Source: Erwinia sp. S63 (lineage in GTDB: Bacteria; Pseudomonadota; Gammaproteobacteria; Enterobacterales; Enterobacteriaceae). Taken from it: a stretch of 64,000 bases of DNA. A program made the position numbers and the translations under genes. The stretch spans positions 62,001-126,000 of the forward strand of contig NZ_JACVUP010000017.1 of NCBI RefSeq assembly GCF_016625195.1, written 5' to 3'. The notes beneath the pieces were generated by a model. That model did not search any database and was not told the DNA's origin. It saw only the letters and a list, made by a program, of their open reading frames with translations. Every line of letters starts with the position of its first letter. The first letter of the stretch is position 1. Shown piece by piece: positions 1 through 8,986 of the stretch.

Positions 1-1
1 G

Positions 2-1165
2 CATCAAAGCTGCCGTGCGCTGGCTCAGCATCAGCAACTATCGCAGGAGCGTGAAGCACGCCGTGAACTGCTGCAATATCAGCTGAAAGAACTGAATGAA
101 TTTTCCCCACAGCCGGGCGAATTTGAGCAGATTGATGAAGAGTACAAACGTCTCGCTAACAGCGGCCAACTGCTCTCTACGAGTCAGCAGGCTCTGCAAA
201 TTCTCGCCGATAGCGATGACACTAACCTGCAAAGCTTGCTGTATAGCGCGCGCAATATGCTCGGCGAATTAGTATCGCTGGATGACAAAGTGAGCGGCGT
301 GTTCAATTTGCTGGAAGAGGCAGCGATTCAACTGAGCGAAGCCAGCGACGAGCTGCGCCACTATTGTGAACGTCTGGATCTCGATCCCAATCGTCTGCAT
401 GAACTGGAACAACGTATGTCACGCCAGATTGCCCTTTCACGTAAACATCACGTGTCACCTGAAACCTTGCCGGTGCTGTATCAGCAGTTGCTGGACGAAG
501 CAGAACAACTGTCGCAGCAAGAGAGCGACCAGGAAACATTACAAAACGAAGTGGGTTCACACCATCTGGCGGCGGTGGCCTGCGCGGAAAAACTGCATCA
601 GCTGCGTGAACAGGCGGCGCATGAACTTAGCCAGCTGATCACCCAGAGCATGCGCACCCTGTCGATGCCGCACGGTAAGTTTGCCATTGAACTGGAGTTC
701 AAAGCCGATCAACTCACGGCAGATGGCGCTACACGCATTGATTTCCGCGTGACCACCAACCCTGGCCAGCCGTTGCAACCACTCGGCAAAGTGGCATCAG
801 GGGGTGAGCTGTCGCGTATTGCGCTGGCGATTCAGGTGATCACCGCACAGAAAATGGAAACGCCGGCCATGATCTTCGATGAAGTGGATGTCGGTATAAG
901 TGGCCCAACGGCTGCGGTGGTCGGTCAGATGCTGCGTCAACTCGGCGAATCCACCCAGGTGATGTGTGTGACGCACTTGCCGCAGGTTGCCGGTTGTGGA
1001 CATCAGCACTTCTACGTCAGCAAAGAGACCGATGGCGAGATGACCGAAACCCATATGCAGCCGCTGGATAAACGAGCCCGCCTGCAGGAACTGGCACGTT
1101 TGTTAGGCGGTAGCGAAGTCACGCGCAACACGCTGGCCAACGCAAAAGAACTTTTAGCAGCCTGA
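2..1165 (+). CDS. recN: RecN, DNA repair ATPase (5' end missing)
   Basis: The reading frame is open from the window edge, so only the C-terminal ~387 residues of a protein normally about 550 long are present. RecN is an SMC-like ATPase that acts at double-strand breaks in recombinational repair. The visible part starts in the coiled-coil arm (many Leu, Glu, Gln, heptad-like) and ends in the C-terminal ATPase head. The head carries the ABC signature GGELSRIALA and the Walker B segment MIFDEVDVGISG, followed by the VTHLPQVA switch region. The start, Walker A and any LexA operator lie outside the window. bamE follows in the same direction after about 185 bp. Confidence 0.97.
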   Translation, partial: HQSCRALAQHQQLSQEREARRELLQYQLKELNEFSPQPGEFEQIDEEYKRLANSGQLLSTSQQALQILADSDDTNLQSLLYSARNMLGELVSLDDKVSGVFNLLEEAAIQLSEASDELRHYCERLDLDPNRLHELEQRMSRQIALSRKHHVSPETLPVLYQQLLDEAEQLSQQESDQETLQNEVGSHHLAAVACAEKLHQLREQAAHELSQLITQSMRTLSMPHGKFAIELEFKADQLTADGATRIDFRVTTNPGQPLQPLGKVASGGELSRIALAIQVITAQKMETPAMIFDEVDVGISGPTAAVVGQMLRQLGESTQVMCVTHLPQVAGCGHQHFYVSKETDGEMTETHMQPLDKRARLQELARLLGGSEVTRNTLANAKELLAA

Positions 1166-1349
1166 TTCCGCACTTTTTTCTGGCCTGGTGGTCATATGCT
1201 TGCTCTGTAGAGGTTTCCAATAGGACAAAGGTTTATTATCATCGGCAGTTATATCGCCATAATAAAGCCTGCCGTAAGCAGAGTTCAGAATTTGATGGCA
1301 ACAAAACAGCCTGACAAAAGGCGTTTGGCCCCAGAAAAGGAATGTATAG

Positions 1350-1697
1350 ATGCGCTGTAAAACGCTGACTGCCGCGGCAGTGGTAATGTTGATGATGACC
1401 GCCGGATGTTCCACCCTTGAGCGCGTTGTATATCGTCCGGATATCAATCAGGGGAATTACCTGGTCGCCAACGATGTTTCGAAGATTCACACCGGCATGA
1501 CGCAGCAGCAGGTTGCCTACACACTCGGCACACCGATGATGCACGATCCGTTTGGCAGCAATGTCTGGTATTACGTGTTCCGTCAGGAACCAGGCCATGA
1601 AGGCGTGAAGCAGCAAACCCTGACGCTGACCTTTGACAGCAACGGTACGCTGACCAATATCGATAACAAACCGAAACTCACTGGCAAAGAAGGCTAA
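1350..1697 (+). CDS. bamE: BamE, outer-membrane assembly lipoprotein
   Basis: The 115-residue lipoprotein is a subunit of the BAM complex, which folds beta-barrel proteins into the outer membrane. It has a type II signal peptide with lipobox TAGC (Cys20), then the SmpA/OmlA fold with the conserved segments VYRPDINQGNYL and GMTQQQVAYTLGTP. Length is close to the E. coli protein (113). It lies between recN and the convergent rnfH-ratA pair, as in other Enterobacterales, and is followed directly by a terminator. Confidence 0.97.
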   Translation: MRCKTLTAAAVVMLMMTAGCSTLERVVYRPDINQGNYLVANDVSKIHTGMTQQQVAYTLGTPMMHDPFGSNVWYYVFRQEPGHEGVKQQTLTLTFDSNGTLTNIDNKPKLTGKEG

Positions 1698-1709
1698 GTG
1701 AGCGGCAAC

Positions 1710-1736
1710 AAAAAAGGCGCTTAAGCGCCTTTTTTG
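1710..1736. terminator. Bidirectional terminator between bamE and rnfH
   Basis: The inverted repeat AGGCGCTTAAGCGCCT is flanked by an A run on the left and a T run on the right, so it can end transcription of bamE (+) and of the convergent rnfH (-). Confidence 0.9.
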
Positions 1737-1750
1737 TGTCTGCGATTCCG

Positions 1751-2041
1751 CTATTTGTTGCTCGCCGAACGTTCAGCTCGCTGGCGACGCATCTCTTTAG
1801 GATCCGCAATCAATGGGCGGTAAATCTCCACACGATCGCCATCCTGAACCGCATCACCCAACTTTACTGGCCGGCTGAAAATACCCACCTTGTTGCTGGA
1901 AAGGTCGATGTCTTTGCGCAGTGATAACAAGCCCGAGGCTTTAATCGCCTGCTCTACGGTCGCACCCTCTTCCAGGGTTACCGAACGCAAATACTGCTTT
2001 TCAGGCAGCGCATAGACGATCTCAACGGTGATATCAGGCAC
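1751..2041 (-). CDS. rnfH: RnfH/RatB family ubiquitin-like-fold protein
   Basis: A small beta-grasp protein (UPF0125, also called RatB or YfjF) whose biochemical role is not established. The conserved core includes VYALPEKQYL and VEIYRPLIADPKEMRRQRAE. I start it at GTG 2041 because AAAGAGG sits 6 bp upstream and the resulting 96 residues match the E. coli length. The longer frame from an ATG at 2125 would add 28 residues that only mirror the ratA coding strand. With the GTG start it overlaps the end of ratA by 8 bp, so the two genes are probably translationally coupled. Confidence 0.9.
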   Translation of the reverse strand: MPDITVEIVYALPEKQYLRSVTLEEGATVEQAIKASGLLSLRKDIDLSSNKVGIFSRPVKLGDAVQDGDRVEIYRPLIADPKEMRRQRAERSASNK

Positions 2042-2468
2042 GATAAACCTCTTTCGCACGCTGACTGAACGCTTGCACCATGCTATTGGCCAATTCTTTA
2101 AAGATACGCCCAAAGGCCATTTCAACTAGCATGTTGGTGAATTCGAAGTCGAGGCTCAGCTCCACTTTGCAAGCATCATCACCCAGTGACGTGAAGTGCC
2201 ATCCGCCGGTCAGCTTGCGGAACGGACCATCAACCAGCTGCATTAAAATGCTCTGATTGCTGATCAGGGTATTACGTGTGGTAAAGGTTTTACTGATGCC
2301 CGCTTTCGAGACATCCACCGCTGCCGTCATCTGATTTCCGCTGTTATCCAGCACGCGACTGCCGGTGCAGCCCGGAAGAAACTGGGGATAAGCGTCCACA
2401 TCATTCACGAGCTGATACATCTGCTCAGCGCTATAGGGGACCAACGCCGAACGGCTAATCTGGGCCAT
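2034..2468 (-). CDS. ratA: RatA/PasT, START-domain (COQ10-like) protein
   Basis: The 144-residue protein belongs to the polyketide cyclase/START family. It was described in E. coli as the RatA toxin that blocks 70S ribosome association, and as PasT in persistence. Its fold also resembles COQ10, a ubiquinone-binding chaperone, so the toxin label is debatable. Visible family features are the N-terminal SALVPYSAEQMYQLVNDVDAYPQFLPGC and the C-terminal amphipathic helix rich in Met and Ala. It is the first gene of a two-gene unit with rnfH and is divergent from smpB. Confidence 0.93.
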   Translation of the reverse strand: MAQISRSALVPYSAEQMYQLVNDVDAYPQFLPGCTGSRVLDNSGNQMTAAVDVSKAGISKTFTTRNTLISNQSILMQLVDGPFRKLTGGWHFTSLGDDACKVELSLDFEFTNMLVEMAFGRIFKELANSMVQAFSQRAKEVYRA

Positions 2469-2626
2469 AATGGTTCCTGTTCATCACAAAACCGTTGAAT
2501 AATACCATTTTCGGACACCAAACAAAATTCACGGGTTTGCCAGCTGTGCTAAAATAGAGTGTTTTTTACCGCCCCCAGGACAGGGGGATGCGCCCACAGA
2601 CTGAGTGATGTAGACTACGCCGCACT

Positions 2627-3109
2627 ATGACAAAGAAAAAAGCTCACAAACCCGGTTCAGCCACTATTGCCCTCAACAAACGCGCTCGCCACGAATACTT
2701 CATTGAAGAAGAGTTCGAAGCGGGGATGTCGCTACAGGGATGGGAAGTTAAATCACTCCGCGCCGGTAAAGCCAATATCAGCGACAGCTACATTTTGCTG
2801 CGCGATGGCGAAGCCTATCTTTTCGGTTCCACTTTCCAGCCGCTGGCTGTTGCCTCTACGCACGTGGTGTGTGACCCCACGCGTAGCCGCAAGCTGTTGC
2901 TGAAGCAGCGCGAACTCGATTCGCTTTACGGTCGTGTCAACCGCGAAGGTTTCACGGTGGTTGCACTGTCGATGTACTGGAAAAACGCCTGGGCCAAGCT
3001 GAAGATCGGCGTGGCGCGCGGTAAGAAAGAACACGACAAGCGTAACGATGTGAAAGATCGCGAATGGCAGATGGATAAAGCACGTATTATGAAGAATTCA
3101 AAGCGTTAA
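2627..3109 (+). CDS. smpB: SmpB, tmRNA-binding protein
   Basis: SmpB binds the tRNA-like domain of tmRNA and brings it to stalled ribosomes for trans-translation. The 160-residue protein has the OB-fold core (FIEEEFEAGMSLQGWEVKSLRAGKANISDSY is the family signature region) and the basic C-terminal tail KKEHDKRNDVKDREWQMDKAR, which occupies the mRNA channel. Its partner RNA, ssrA, begins 44 bp downstream. A TAAAAT -10 with an upstream TG (about 2545-2555) is a plausible promoter. Confidence 0.97.
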   Translation: MTKKKAHKPGSATIALNKRARHEYFIEEEFEAGMSLQGWEVKSLRAGKANISDSYILLRDGEAYLFGSTFQPLAVASTHVVCDPTRSRKLLLKQRELDSLYGRVNREGFTVVALSMYWKNAWAKLKIGVARGKKEHDKRNDVKDREWQMDKARIMKNSKR

Positions 3110-3153
3110 GCACTGGATTCATCCGTCACTATTCTGTAGTATAAGAAGTTCTT

Positions 3154-3515
3154 GGGGCTGATTCTGGACTCGACGGGATTGTGAAGCCTTAGGTGCATGT
3201 CGAGGGGCGGTTTGCCTCGTTAAAAGCCGCAAAAAAATAGTCGCAAACGACGAAAACTACGCTTTAGCAGCTTAATAACCTGCCAAGAGCCCTCTCTCCC
3301 TAGCTTCCGCTCTTAAGACGGGGATCAAGAGAGGTCAAACCCAAAAGAGATCGTGTGGATGCCTTGCCTGGGGTTGAAGCACTAAATCTAATCAGGCTAG
3401 TTTGTCAGTGGCGTGTCTGTCCGCAGCTGGCCGGCGAATGTAAAGACTGACTAAGCATGTAGTACCGACGGTGTAGTAATTTCGGACGCGGGTTCAACTC
3501 CCGCCAGCTCCACCA
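3154..3515 (+). ncRNA. ssrA: tmRNA (SsrA)
   Basis: The 362-nt gene closely matches enterobacterial tmRNA. The 5' GGGGCUGAUUCUGGA pairs with the 3' end to make the tRNA-Ala-like acceptor, and the gene ends in the encoded CCA. The TpsiC arm GGTTCAACTCCC is at 3491-3502. The tag frame at 3243-3275 reads ANDENYALAA and ends in TAA, which is the protease-recognised tag added to proteins on stalled ribosomes. The 3' end is a common phage and island attachment site, and foreign-looking DNA begins shortly after it here. Confidence 0.97.
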
Positions 3516-3640
3516 AAAAAGTTGGATAGTGGGAAGACAACGACTTGTAAGTCATTACGTTAACCACTGCGATCGGGCAGGAACCAGCCTGAAACCGATC
3601 AAAGAAAGATTCGTAAAAAGAGCCTCGGCTCTGGAGCGAC

Positions 3641-3672
3641 AGAAAGCCCGCGAAAGCGGGCTTTCTTGTTTC
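3641..3672. terminator. Terminator downstream of ssrA
   Basis: Perfect 11-bp arms (AGAAAGCCCGC and complement) around a GAAA loop, followed by a T-rich tract. It can end transcripts running from ssrA. On the other strand it sits just past the end of the phage tail remnant. Confidence 0.8.
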
Positions 3673-3688
3673 TACCCGCCATGAATCC

Positions 3689-5432
3689 TCACCGTTCTCC
3701 GTCTGAAACGATTGAGCGCCCTGCCCGATAGACTGTAAATTTTGGTACTTCCCCGGGTGGAGCCTTGCAGACAACACAACTGTGACGCCCACTATTAATT
3801 ACTATCAAAATCAATTCATGTACCTGTGAGCGGCCGACTGCAGGTAAATTAATTCCATGTAGTCTGAAGTTCATGCCCGGGGACTTACCCTTATTACCGG
3901 TATCCGCATAATCAAGCACGTGATCTTCATGGATAGCTGGCCTGATATGATTTCGCATCACCAGCTTAAATTCTTGCCTGTTTTTGACGCACTCTGCAGT
4001 TAAGGTCATATTGGTTTCCAGAACACGCTCGAAAGATTCACCAGCAATTCTGAATAAGACATGCTCTCCCGCTTTATCCGACCAACTGAAGACACCTTTA
4101 GGCAGTGTCACACCGCCTGACTGCACGTTGTAAATATCACCCGTTATCTGTTTCGCATCGAGAACACCTTCGATGCTGCAATTATCCCTAATCCGGACGT
4201 TATCAAGCTCACCTGATATCGCATGAATGGTTCCGCTAATGTCCGCTTTCTTCGCCGTAAGTTCACCTTCCGGCGTCAGGCTGAAAACCGGCTGTGCCCC
4301 ACTACTACTGATACTCACCGCGCGAAGATGTTTAATCAGCACATCGCGAAAGTAAATTTCTTCGTGCTCAATCACCAGTGCGGGGACGCTGTCTCCGTTT
4401 GCAGGATTCACAAATGCCACGCGATCAGCTGCCATCAGAATTTGACTCTGCATCCCTTCGGGCTTTTCCTCAATACCCATTCCAAACCCGGCCATACAGT
4501 ACTGACCGTTTTTCAATTGCTGTAGCTTTACAGACCACTGAATTTCAGGTGACCTTCCATGTCCTTCCAGCTTTTCTGTATTTCTTCTATTTTTCCAGCG
4601 CCTTCCTTCAACTCCTCCATCTGTTTCAGCAAACTTTCCCCGAGATGAGTTTCGGTGATTTTTCCCTTATAAAATTCCAGATAGTCTTCAGCTTTGCCGT
4701 TCGCGCTGGCCAGTTTTTCGGTAAAAGCAGATTTTCCCAACGCATTCACGGAACGAATATAGAAATAGTGATCGGATCCGGGCTTAAGACTGTCTTTTAT
4801 CCAGCAGCTTCCTTCCCCCAGATATTGTGCTTTTGATTCGGCCTGCTGCGCGTTCACCATACGTGTAGTGGCATACCAGAATTCATAAACGTGTCGTTTG
4901 AGTCATAAACTGTCTGATGCGGCACAAGCGTTACCTGGAAATAGCCAGGTGTCACGTCGACGGATACAGGAGGCTCAGGTGCTTCAACGGTAATGACAGT
5001 AGCCACCGGTTCACTTCTTTGTCCCACCTCACTGACGGAACAGACGGCCACGGTGTATCGCCCGGGTTCAGGCAGCATGAAGGTACATTCAGGCAAGTCA
5101 GCGTCGCGACTGAAGACCAGATGCCCGATGTCGTCATCGCTGCAAGTCACACGCACTCCAAACCCTACGCTGCCGGACGTCCGCAGAAGCTCCCACCGGG
5201 CGGTGGCATGAATGTGCCCGGATGACACGCTGACGCTGACATGAAGGTGCCGTACAGGAGGCGGTAATATCGCGTGATCACTGGCCGGTGGGTTGAGAAA
5301 AGTGCTTACCATCGTCCACTCAGGCCTGTTTATCCGGGCAATGCTGCAGCGCGGTGACTGCGCCGCTTTAATCATTATGGGTATCTGACTTATCAGGCCA
5401 CAGTTTTTGGTTTGTGTGAAACCTGATGCCAT
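3689..5432 (-). pseudogene. Phage tail-tip (lambda J-like) protein, frameshifted remnant
   Basis: Three consecutive minus-strand pieces together resemble the C-terminal half of a lambdoid host-specificity protein J: fibronectin-type segments (5432-4854), a following FN3/linker piece (4860-4528), and the DUF1983-like tail (4516-3689, starting LKNGQYCMAGFGMGIEE). An extra AT at 4885-4886 breaks the first junction: removing it restores DTFEFWYATTRMV. A second frame change lies around 4530-4600, where the lower piece stays open upstream through IQWSVKLQ, a typical J motif. No other phage structural, lysis or integrase genes remain. It is probably the leftover arm of a prophage once integrated at ssrA. 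Confidence 0.8.
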
Positions 5433-6277
5433 CCTTCTGGCTCATACGGCGAGTATAGCTGAATCCGGAATCGCCCACTGGGGATATGTCGCCGGCTGTA
5501 GTAACTCAGGTCGGCTGAGTGTTTACCACGGGACCAGTTGATCATCTTTTCGTCCCGCACATAACGGCCCTTAACCTGTTTAGCCGGTACCTCTTCCGTC
5601 ATCTCCACCAGCGAGAAACCCACATTTAAGCCTTCTATGCAGATGACGCTCACATTGGATGGCCTCCAGAGTGATGAGAACATGAAAACCCGACCACCAT
5701 CCTGACTGACAGTGATATCTTTTCGGTGCAGCCCTTCACTCATATCAGCCAGCCTGATGCGCAAACCACCCTTCTCCGCTGCTGCAAACAGCCTAAGCAG
5801 GAAAGCCTCAGCATCATTCAGCCCCGTATCGATAACATATACATCGAGTAGTTTTCGCTTTGACGGCTTGTAATAGCCCAGCTCGGTAATTTGAGATTTG
5901 ACCAAAATTTCTTTGGTAGCGGAAAACAACTGCGCCCCCTGGATGGAGCGATTAGGTGATTTGGGCCTGCCCTTCGGAACTGACTTTGGACCGGAGGGTA
6001 ATGGTTGCTCGCCTTCTGGTTCAGCTGCTTGCTGTACATTAGGCTGATTGAGGGGATTTATACTTTCCTTATTTTTATAAGGGGGCAACGAAGGAACAGG
6101 CGGAGCTGCACCTTTCGCAACCGCGCGCCAATAGCCCGACATAGGTCGCGGCACCTCAAGCTCGATACAACGTCCAATGAAAGATTTAACACTGAAATAA
6201 TCATCAGCCGTTATCTCTTCTAAAGATTTACTCCATGCGAGTTTGTATAATTCTTCTCTAGTTAACAAACAGGGCAT
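5393..6277 (-). CDS. HTH-like domain protein, C-terminally truncated
   Basis: The 294-residue protein has an N-terminal segment (LTREELYKLAWS... to ...VPRPMSGYWRAVAKG, residues 5-55) typical of a widespread family of uncharacterised bacterial proteins with a helix-turn-helix-like start and a Pro-rich linker. The middle and C-terminal parts (GYYKPSKRKLLDVYV; RRHIPSGRFRIQLYSPYEPEGW) also fit. From memory the family normally continues with a helical tail, but here the frame ends soon after the SPY..W motif, exactly where the phage tail remnant begins on the same strand. It is likely cut by the recombination that left the phage piece. Function is unknown, though relatives occur in mobile regions. 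Confidence 0.6.
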   Translation of the reverse strand: MPCLLTREELYKLAWSKSLEEITADDYFSVKSFIGRCIELEVPRPMSGYWRAVAKGAAPPVPSLPPYKNKESINPLNQPNVQQAAEPEGEQPLPSGPKSVPKGRPKSPNRSIQGAQLFSATKEILVKSQITELGYYKPSKRKLLDVYVIDTGLNDAEAFLLRLFAAAEKGGLRIRLADMSEGLHRKDITVSQDGGRVFMFSSLWRPSNVSVICIEGLNVGFSLVEMTEEVPAKQVKGRYVRDEKMINWSRGKHSADLSYYSRRHIPSGRFRIQLYSPYEPEGWHQVSHKPKTVA

Positions 6278-6407
6278 ATTTACTATCTATAAAAATCATA
6301 AATTCAGCACTTACACGTCAACAGCTAAGATAGGATTTGTGTCGAAAAAACGGACATCTTGTTCTTACAAAAAGAGCAAGAATAATGCAAAAAATATTAC
6401 GAAAATG

Positions 6408-6436
6408 TTGATTGAAATCACTCCCACCTGTATAAA
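6408..6436 (+). promoter_or_regulatory. Predicted sigma70 promoter of the AIPR gene
   Basis: TTGATT (6408-6413), a 17-bp spacer and TATAAA (6431-6436) lie 40 bp upstream of the start codon at 6476. Transcription is then expected from about 6443, followed by the AAAGGA ribosome binding site at 6462-6467. Confidence 0.6.
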
Positions 6437-6475
6437 ATCATAATATTCAGAAAGTTAAATTAAAGGACACAACCC

Positions 6476-8143
6476 ATGACTACAAATGTTCTGGACTGGA
6501 GCACTCTTGACCATAAGGTCAAGTCATATTTGGACCCTGAGACAGGCATTGATATACCTCAAAAAGCTTTCCCTATTTTAATGCTTGCTTCTCTATTGAA
6601 TATTTCTGATGAAGAAGCTGAAGATGCTATTACAGATGGATCAATGGATAGAGGTGTTGATGCAATATATATAGATGAACGAGAAGGAAGAAATGCTGTT
6701 CATATATTTCAATTCAAATATGCAGACAAGTATGAAAACAGCAAAAAAAACTTCCCTAGTGGGGAAATTGACAAACTGGCCTCATTCCTAGATGATTTGT
6801 TAGATCTTAATAAAAATCTTCAGAAAACTTGCAATCCTCTTCTCTGGAACAAAGTTGTTGAAATATGGTCACTGCTTGAGAAAAGTACAATTTCGATTGA
6901 AATGCATTTCTGTGGAAACACGTTAGAAATGCAAGAGACTGAGAAAGAAAGAGCCGATTCCACACTTGGTAAACATCAATACATTAACGTTCATCATCAT
7001 GGTCTATCGTCCATAGTCAATATTTTTGTAAATGGTAACAAGGTTAAAATAGACGATCAACTTCAACTTGTTGATAAAGATTATTTTGATAGAACCGATG
7101 GCAGTATTAGAGGGTTAATTTGTACTGTTGAGGCTTCTGAAGTTGTCAGGCTCATAAGAAGCCCTAATAACCCGAATGAAGTTAGAGAAGAAATATTCGA
7201 TGATAACGTTCGCGTCTATTTAAGCAGAACAAATAAGATCAACCGTAAAATAATTGAAACTGCGTTATCAGATGATGGCCCACTTTTTTGGTACCTAAAC
7301 AATGGTATTACAATAACCTGCGATTCATTTTCATACATGAAAGCAAAAAGAGCCCCATTAGTTGAACTAAAAAACATCCAAATAGTTAACGGTGGTCAAA
7401 CTTCAAATGCTCTGTTTGAAGCATTTTCCAAGTCAGATAATGGCCTTGAGGATGTTTTGATTTTGGTTAGAATTATCGAAACAAAATCACAACCAGTCAG
7501 CCTTGCAATAGCAGAGTCAACTAACAGCCAAACGCCGATCAAGAGTAGAGACTTAAGGTCGAATGATGAAATTCAGAAAAAATTAGCTGAAGCCTTTGAA
7601 GGGATGGGATTTGCTTATGAAAGAAAGAATGGGCAACACCTAGATAAAGCTAAAAACATAAGAGTCGATGCATTAAGCGCTGGTCAAGCGCACCTGGCAT
7701 ATACGTTAGAGCTTCCTGAAGTAGCAAAAAAAGACCGAGGACGTATCTTTTCCGATCTATACGAAACCGTTTTCACAGACGAATTAACCGCAGACCATTT
7801 AATATCGGCTCTTAAAGTGTTATCAAATATAGAAATCAAGAAGAAGAAGCTACAGTCTGCAATTAGGAAAGATGTGCCGTTCATTGCAAACGAAATGTTT
7901 TTGATTGATGGAGCCTATCATGCACTTTTTGCTGTTGGCCAAATATGCGACTGTAGAGGTATTAATCGACATGACCACCAGGAAGCAATAAAAATCACAT
8001 CAACGGCCATTAAATATGTTAATGACGTTGTAGAAAAAGCAAAAAGAGATGACGAAGCTTTTTCTTTCAATAGATTTTTCAAAGACGCTAAAACTAAAAC
8101 CAAAATTGCTTCATATATTCACATTTGTGAAGATAAAAAATAA
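6476..8143 (+). CDS. AIPR-family abortive infection protein with PD-(D/E)XK-like N-terminus
   Basis: The 555-residue protein matches the AIPR (abortive infection phage resistance) family. The diagnostic central block is FWYLNNGITITCDSF followed by IQIVNGGQTSNALFEAF (about residues 270-320). The N-terminal part has the pattern GVDAI....HIFQFKY, with Asp62, Gln79 and Lys81 placed like the metal-binding core of a PD-(D/E)XK nuclease (Gln for Glu occurs in Mrr-type enzymes). By family it should kill or arrest infected cells, and nuclease activity is inference. It is a single gene with its own promoter and terminator, AT-rich compared with the flanks, which fits recent transfer. Start ATG 6476 has AAAGGA upstream. 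Confidence 0.8.
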   Translation: MTTNVLDWSTLDHKVKSYLDPETGIDIPQKAFPILMLASLLNISDEEAEDAITDGSMDRGVDAIYIDEREGRNAVHIFQFKYADKYENSKKNFPSGEIDKLASFLDDLLDLNKNLQKTCNPLLWNKVVEIWSLLEKSTISIEMHFCGNTLEMQETEKERADSTLGKHQYINVHHHGLSSIVNIFVNGNKVKIDDQLQLVDKDYFDRTDGSIRGLICTVEASEVVRLIRSPNNPNEVREEIFDDNVRVYLSRTNKINRKIIETALSDDGPLFWYLNNGITITCDSFSYMKAKRAPLVELKNIQIVNGGQTSNALFEAFSKSDNGLEDVLILVRIIETKSQPVSLAIAESTNSQTPIKSRDLRSNDEIQKKLAEAFEGMGFAYERKNGQHLDKAKNIRVDALSAGQAHLAYTLELPEVAKKDRGRIFSDLYETVFTDELTADHLISALKVLSNIEIKKKKLQSAIRKDVPFIANEMFLIDGAYHALFAVGQICDCRGINRHDHQEAIKITSTAIKYVNDVVEKAKRDDEAFSFNRFFKDAKTKTKIASYIHICEDKK

Positions 8144-8172
8144 TAAAAGCGGCTTTAAGCCGCTTTTATTAT
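8142..8172. terminator. Bidirectional terminator
   Basis: AATAAAAGCGGC and its complement form a 12-bp stem with A and T runs on either side. It serves the AIPR gene (+) and the convergent restriction-enzyme remnant (-). Confidence 0.88.
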
Positions 8173-8173
8173 T

Positions 8174-8560
8174 TTATTCGATTGCTAAATCAAGAGGTAA
8201 ATCTGAGATATCTTTAAGCCTTTTACCCTTAACCATTACAGCAAGCATATCGGCGGCGTCAGTCAAACCAAGAAGTTTTACTGCGGCCTGAAGTTCATAA
8301 AGAGCAAAGTGATAGACGCAGTCAGTATCACCTGTTCCAAGAGCAATAGAGGCAAGTCTGCTTGGAGTAGGCTCAGCGGTGACGACCATGATATGTGGAA
8401 GTGTTCCCTTACGGTTTCGCATTAGGTTAAATGCTTCGGAGTGCGCGTTCTGCGCCCGATCGCTTCTAATCGTCCATTTGCAGGAAATGCTTGCATGCAT
8501 TAGTAGTCTACCGCCACTTGATTCGCGAAACCCTGACATCAGGGTTACTGAGTCATCCAT
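8174..8560 (-). pseudogene. C-terminal half of an NgoMIV-like type II restriction endonuclease
   Basis: The 128-residue frame matches the end of NgoMIV-type enzymes. SISCKWTIRSDRAQN contains the catalytic Ser-Cys-Lys, and a Glu follows exactly 14 residues after that Lys, as K187 and E201 do in NgoMIV. RSDR matches the R191/D193/R194 residues that read the CCGG core of GCCGGC. LASIALGTGDTDCVYHFAL and RLKDISDLPLDLAI complete the family C-terminus. NgoMIV is about 286 residues, so the N-terminal half with the other metal ligands is missing, and a stop (TAA) lies four codons before the ATG. No cognate methyltransferase is visible. The fragment is most likely inactive. Confidence 0.75.
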
Positions 8561-8576
8561 GATAATTTCTTAATAG

Positions 8577-8986
8577 GATTTGCAAATTCTGACATGGGTT
8601 AGACGTCTTCATCATAAGCTAACTGCAGGGTTAACATAAAATAGCCCATAAAATCAGCTGCTTAGGCGAGCACTTTACTCTTCCGATCAGCCAAGTAGTT
8701 TTAGTTAGGGTTATCACATCCTCAAGAAATTATTGTCCAAATTAAGCATGCGTACCAGAGGAAGAATTCCATGGCCGCCCACGGTGCATAACATATTGAG
8801 GATTGTGACAATCTCTATGTAGTAAATCCATTATAAAATATGCGGTCATCAAGCTAATCAGGGCAATATTTTAACAAAGATGAATTTATTAAAGAGGCAT
8901 TTATTAACAATAACTAGCCACTGGCGAGAGTGTTCATGAAAAACCAGTGGGATTAACTAGTGTTATTATGTATGTTAGGATTTATT
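8577..8986. other. AT-rich intergenic gap without a recognisable gene
   Basis: About 410 bp between the restriction-enzyme remnant and the next gene. Only very short frames are present, for example a + frame at 8750-8824 reading MRTRGRIPWPPTVHNILR. It may be debris of the missing part of a restriction-modification locus, but I see no motif that proves it. Confidence 0.4.
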
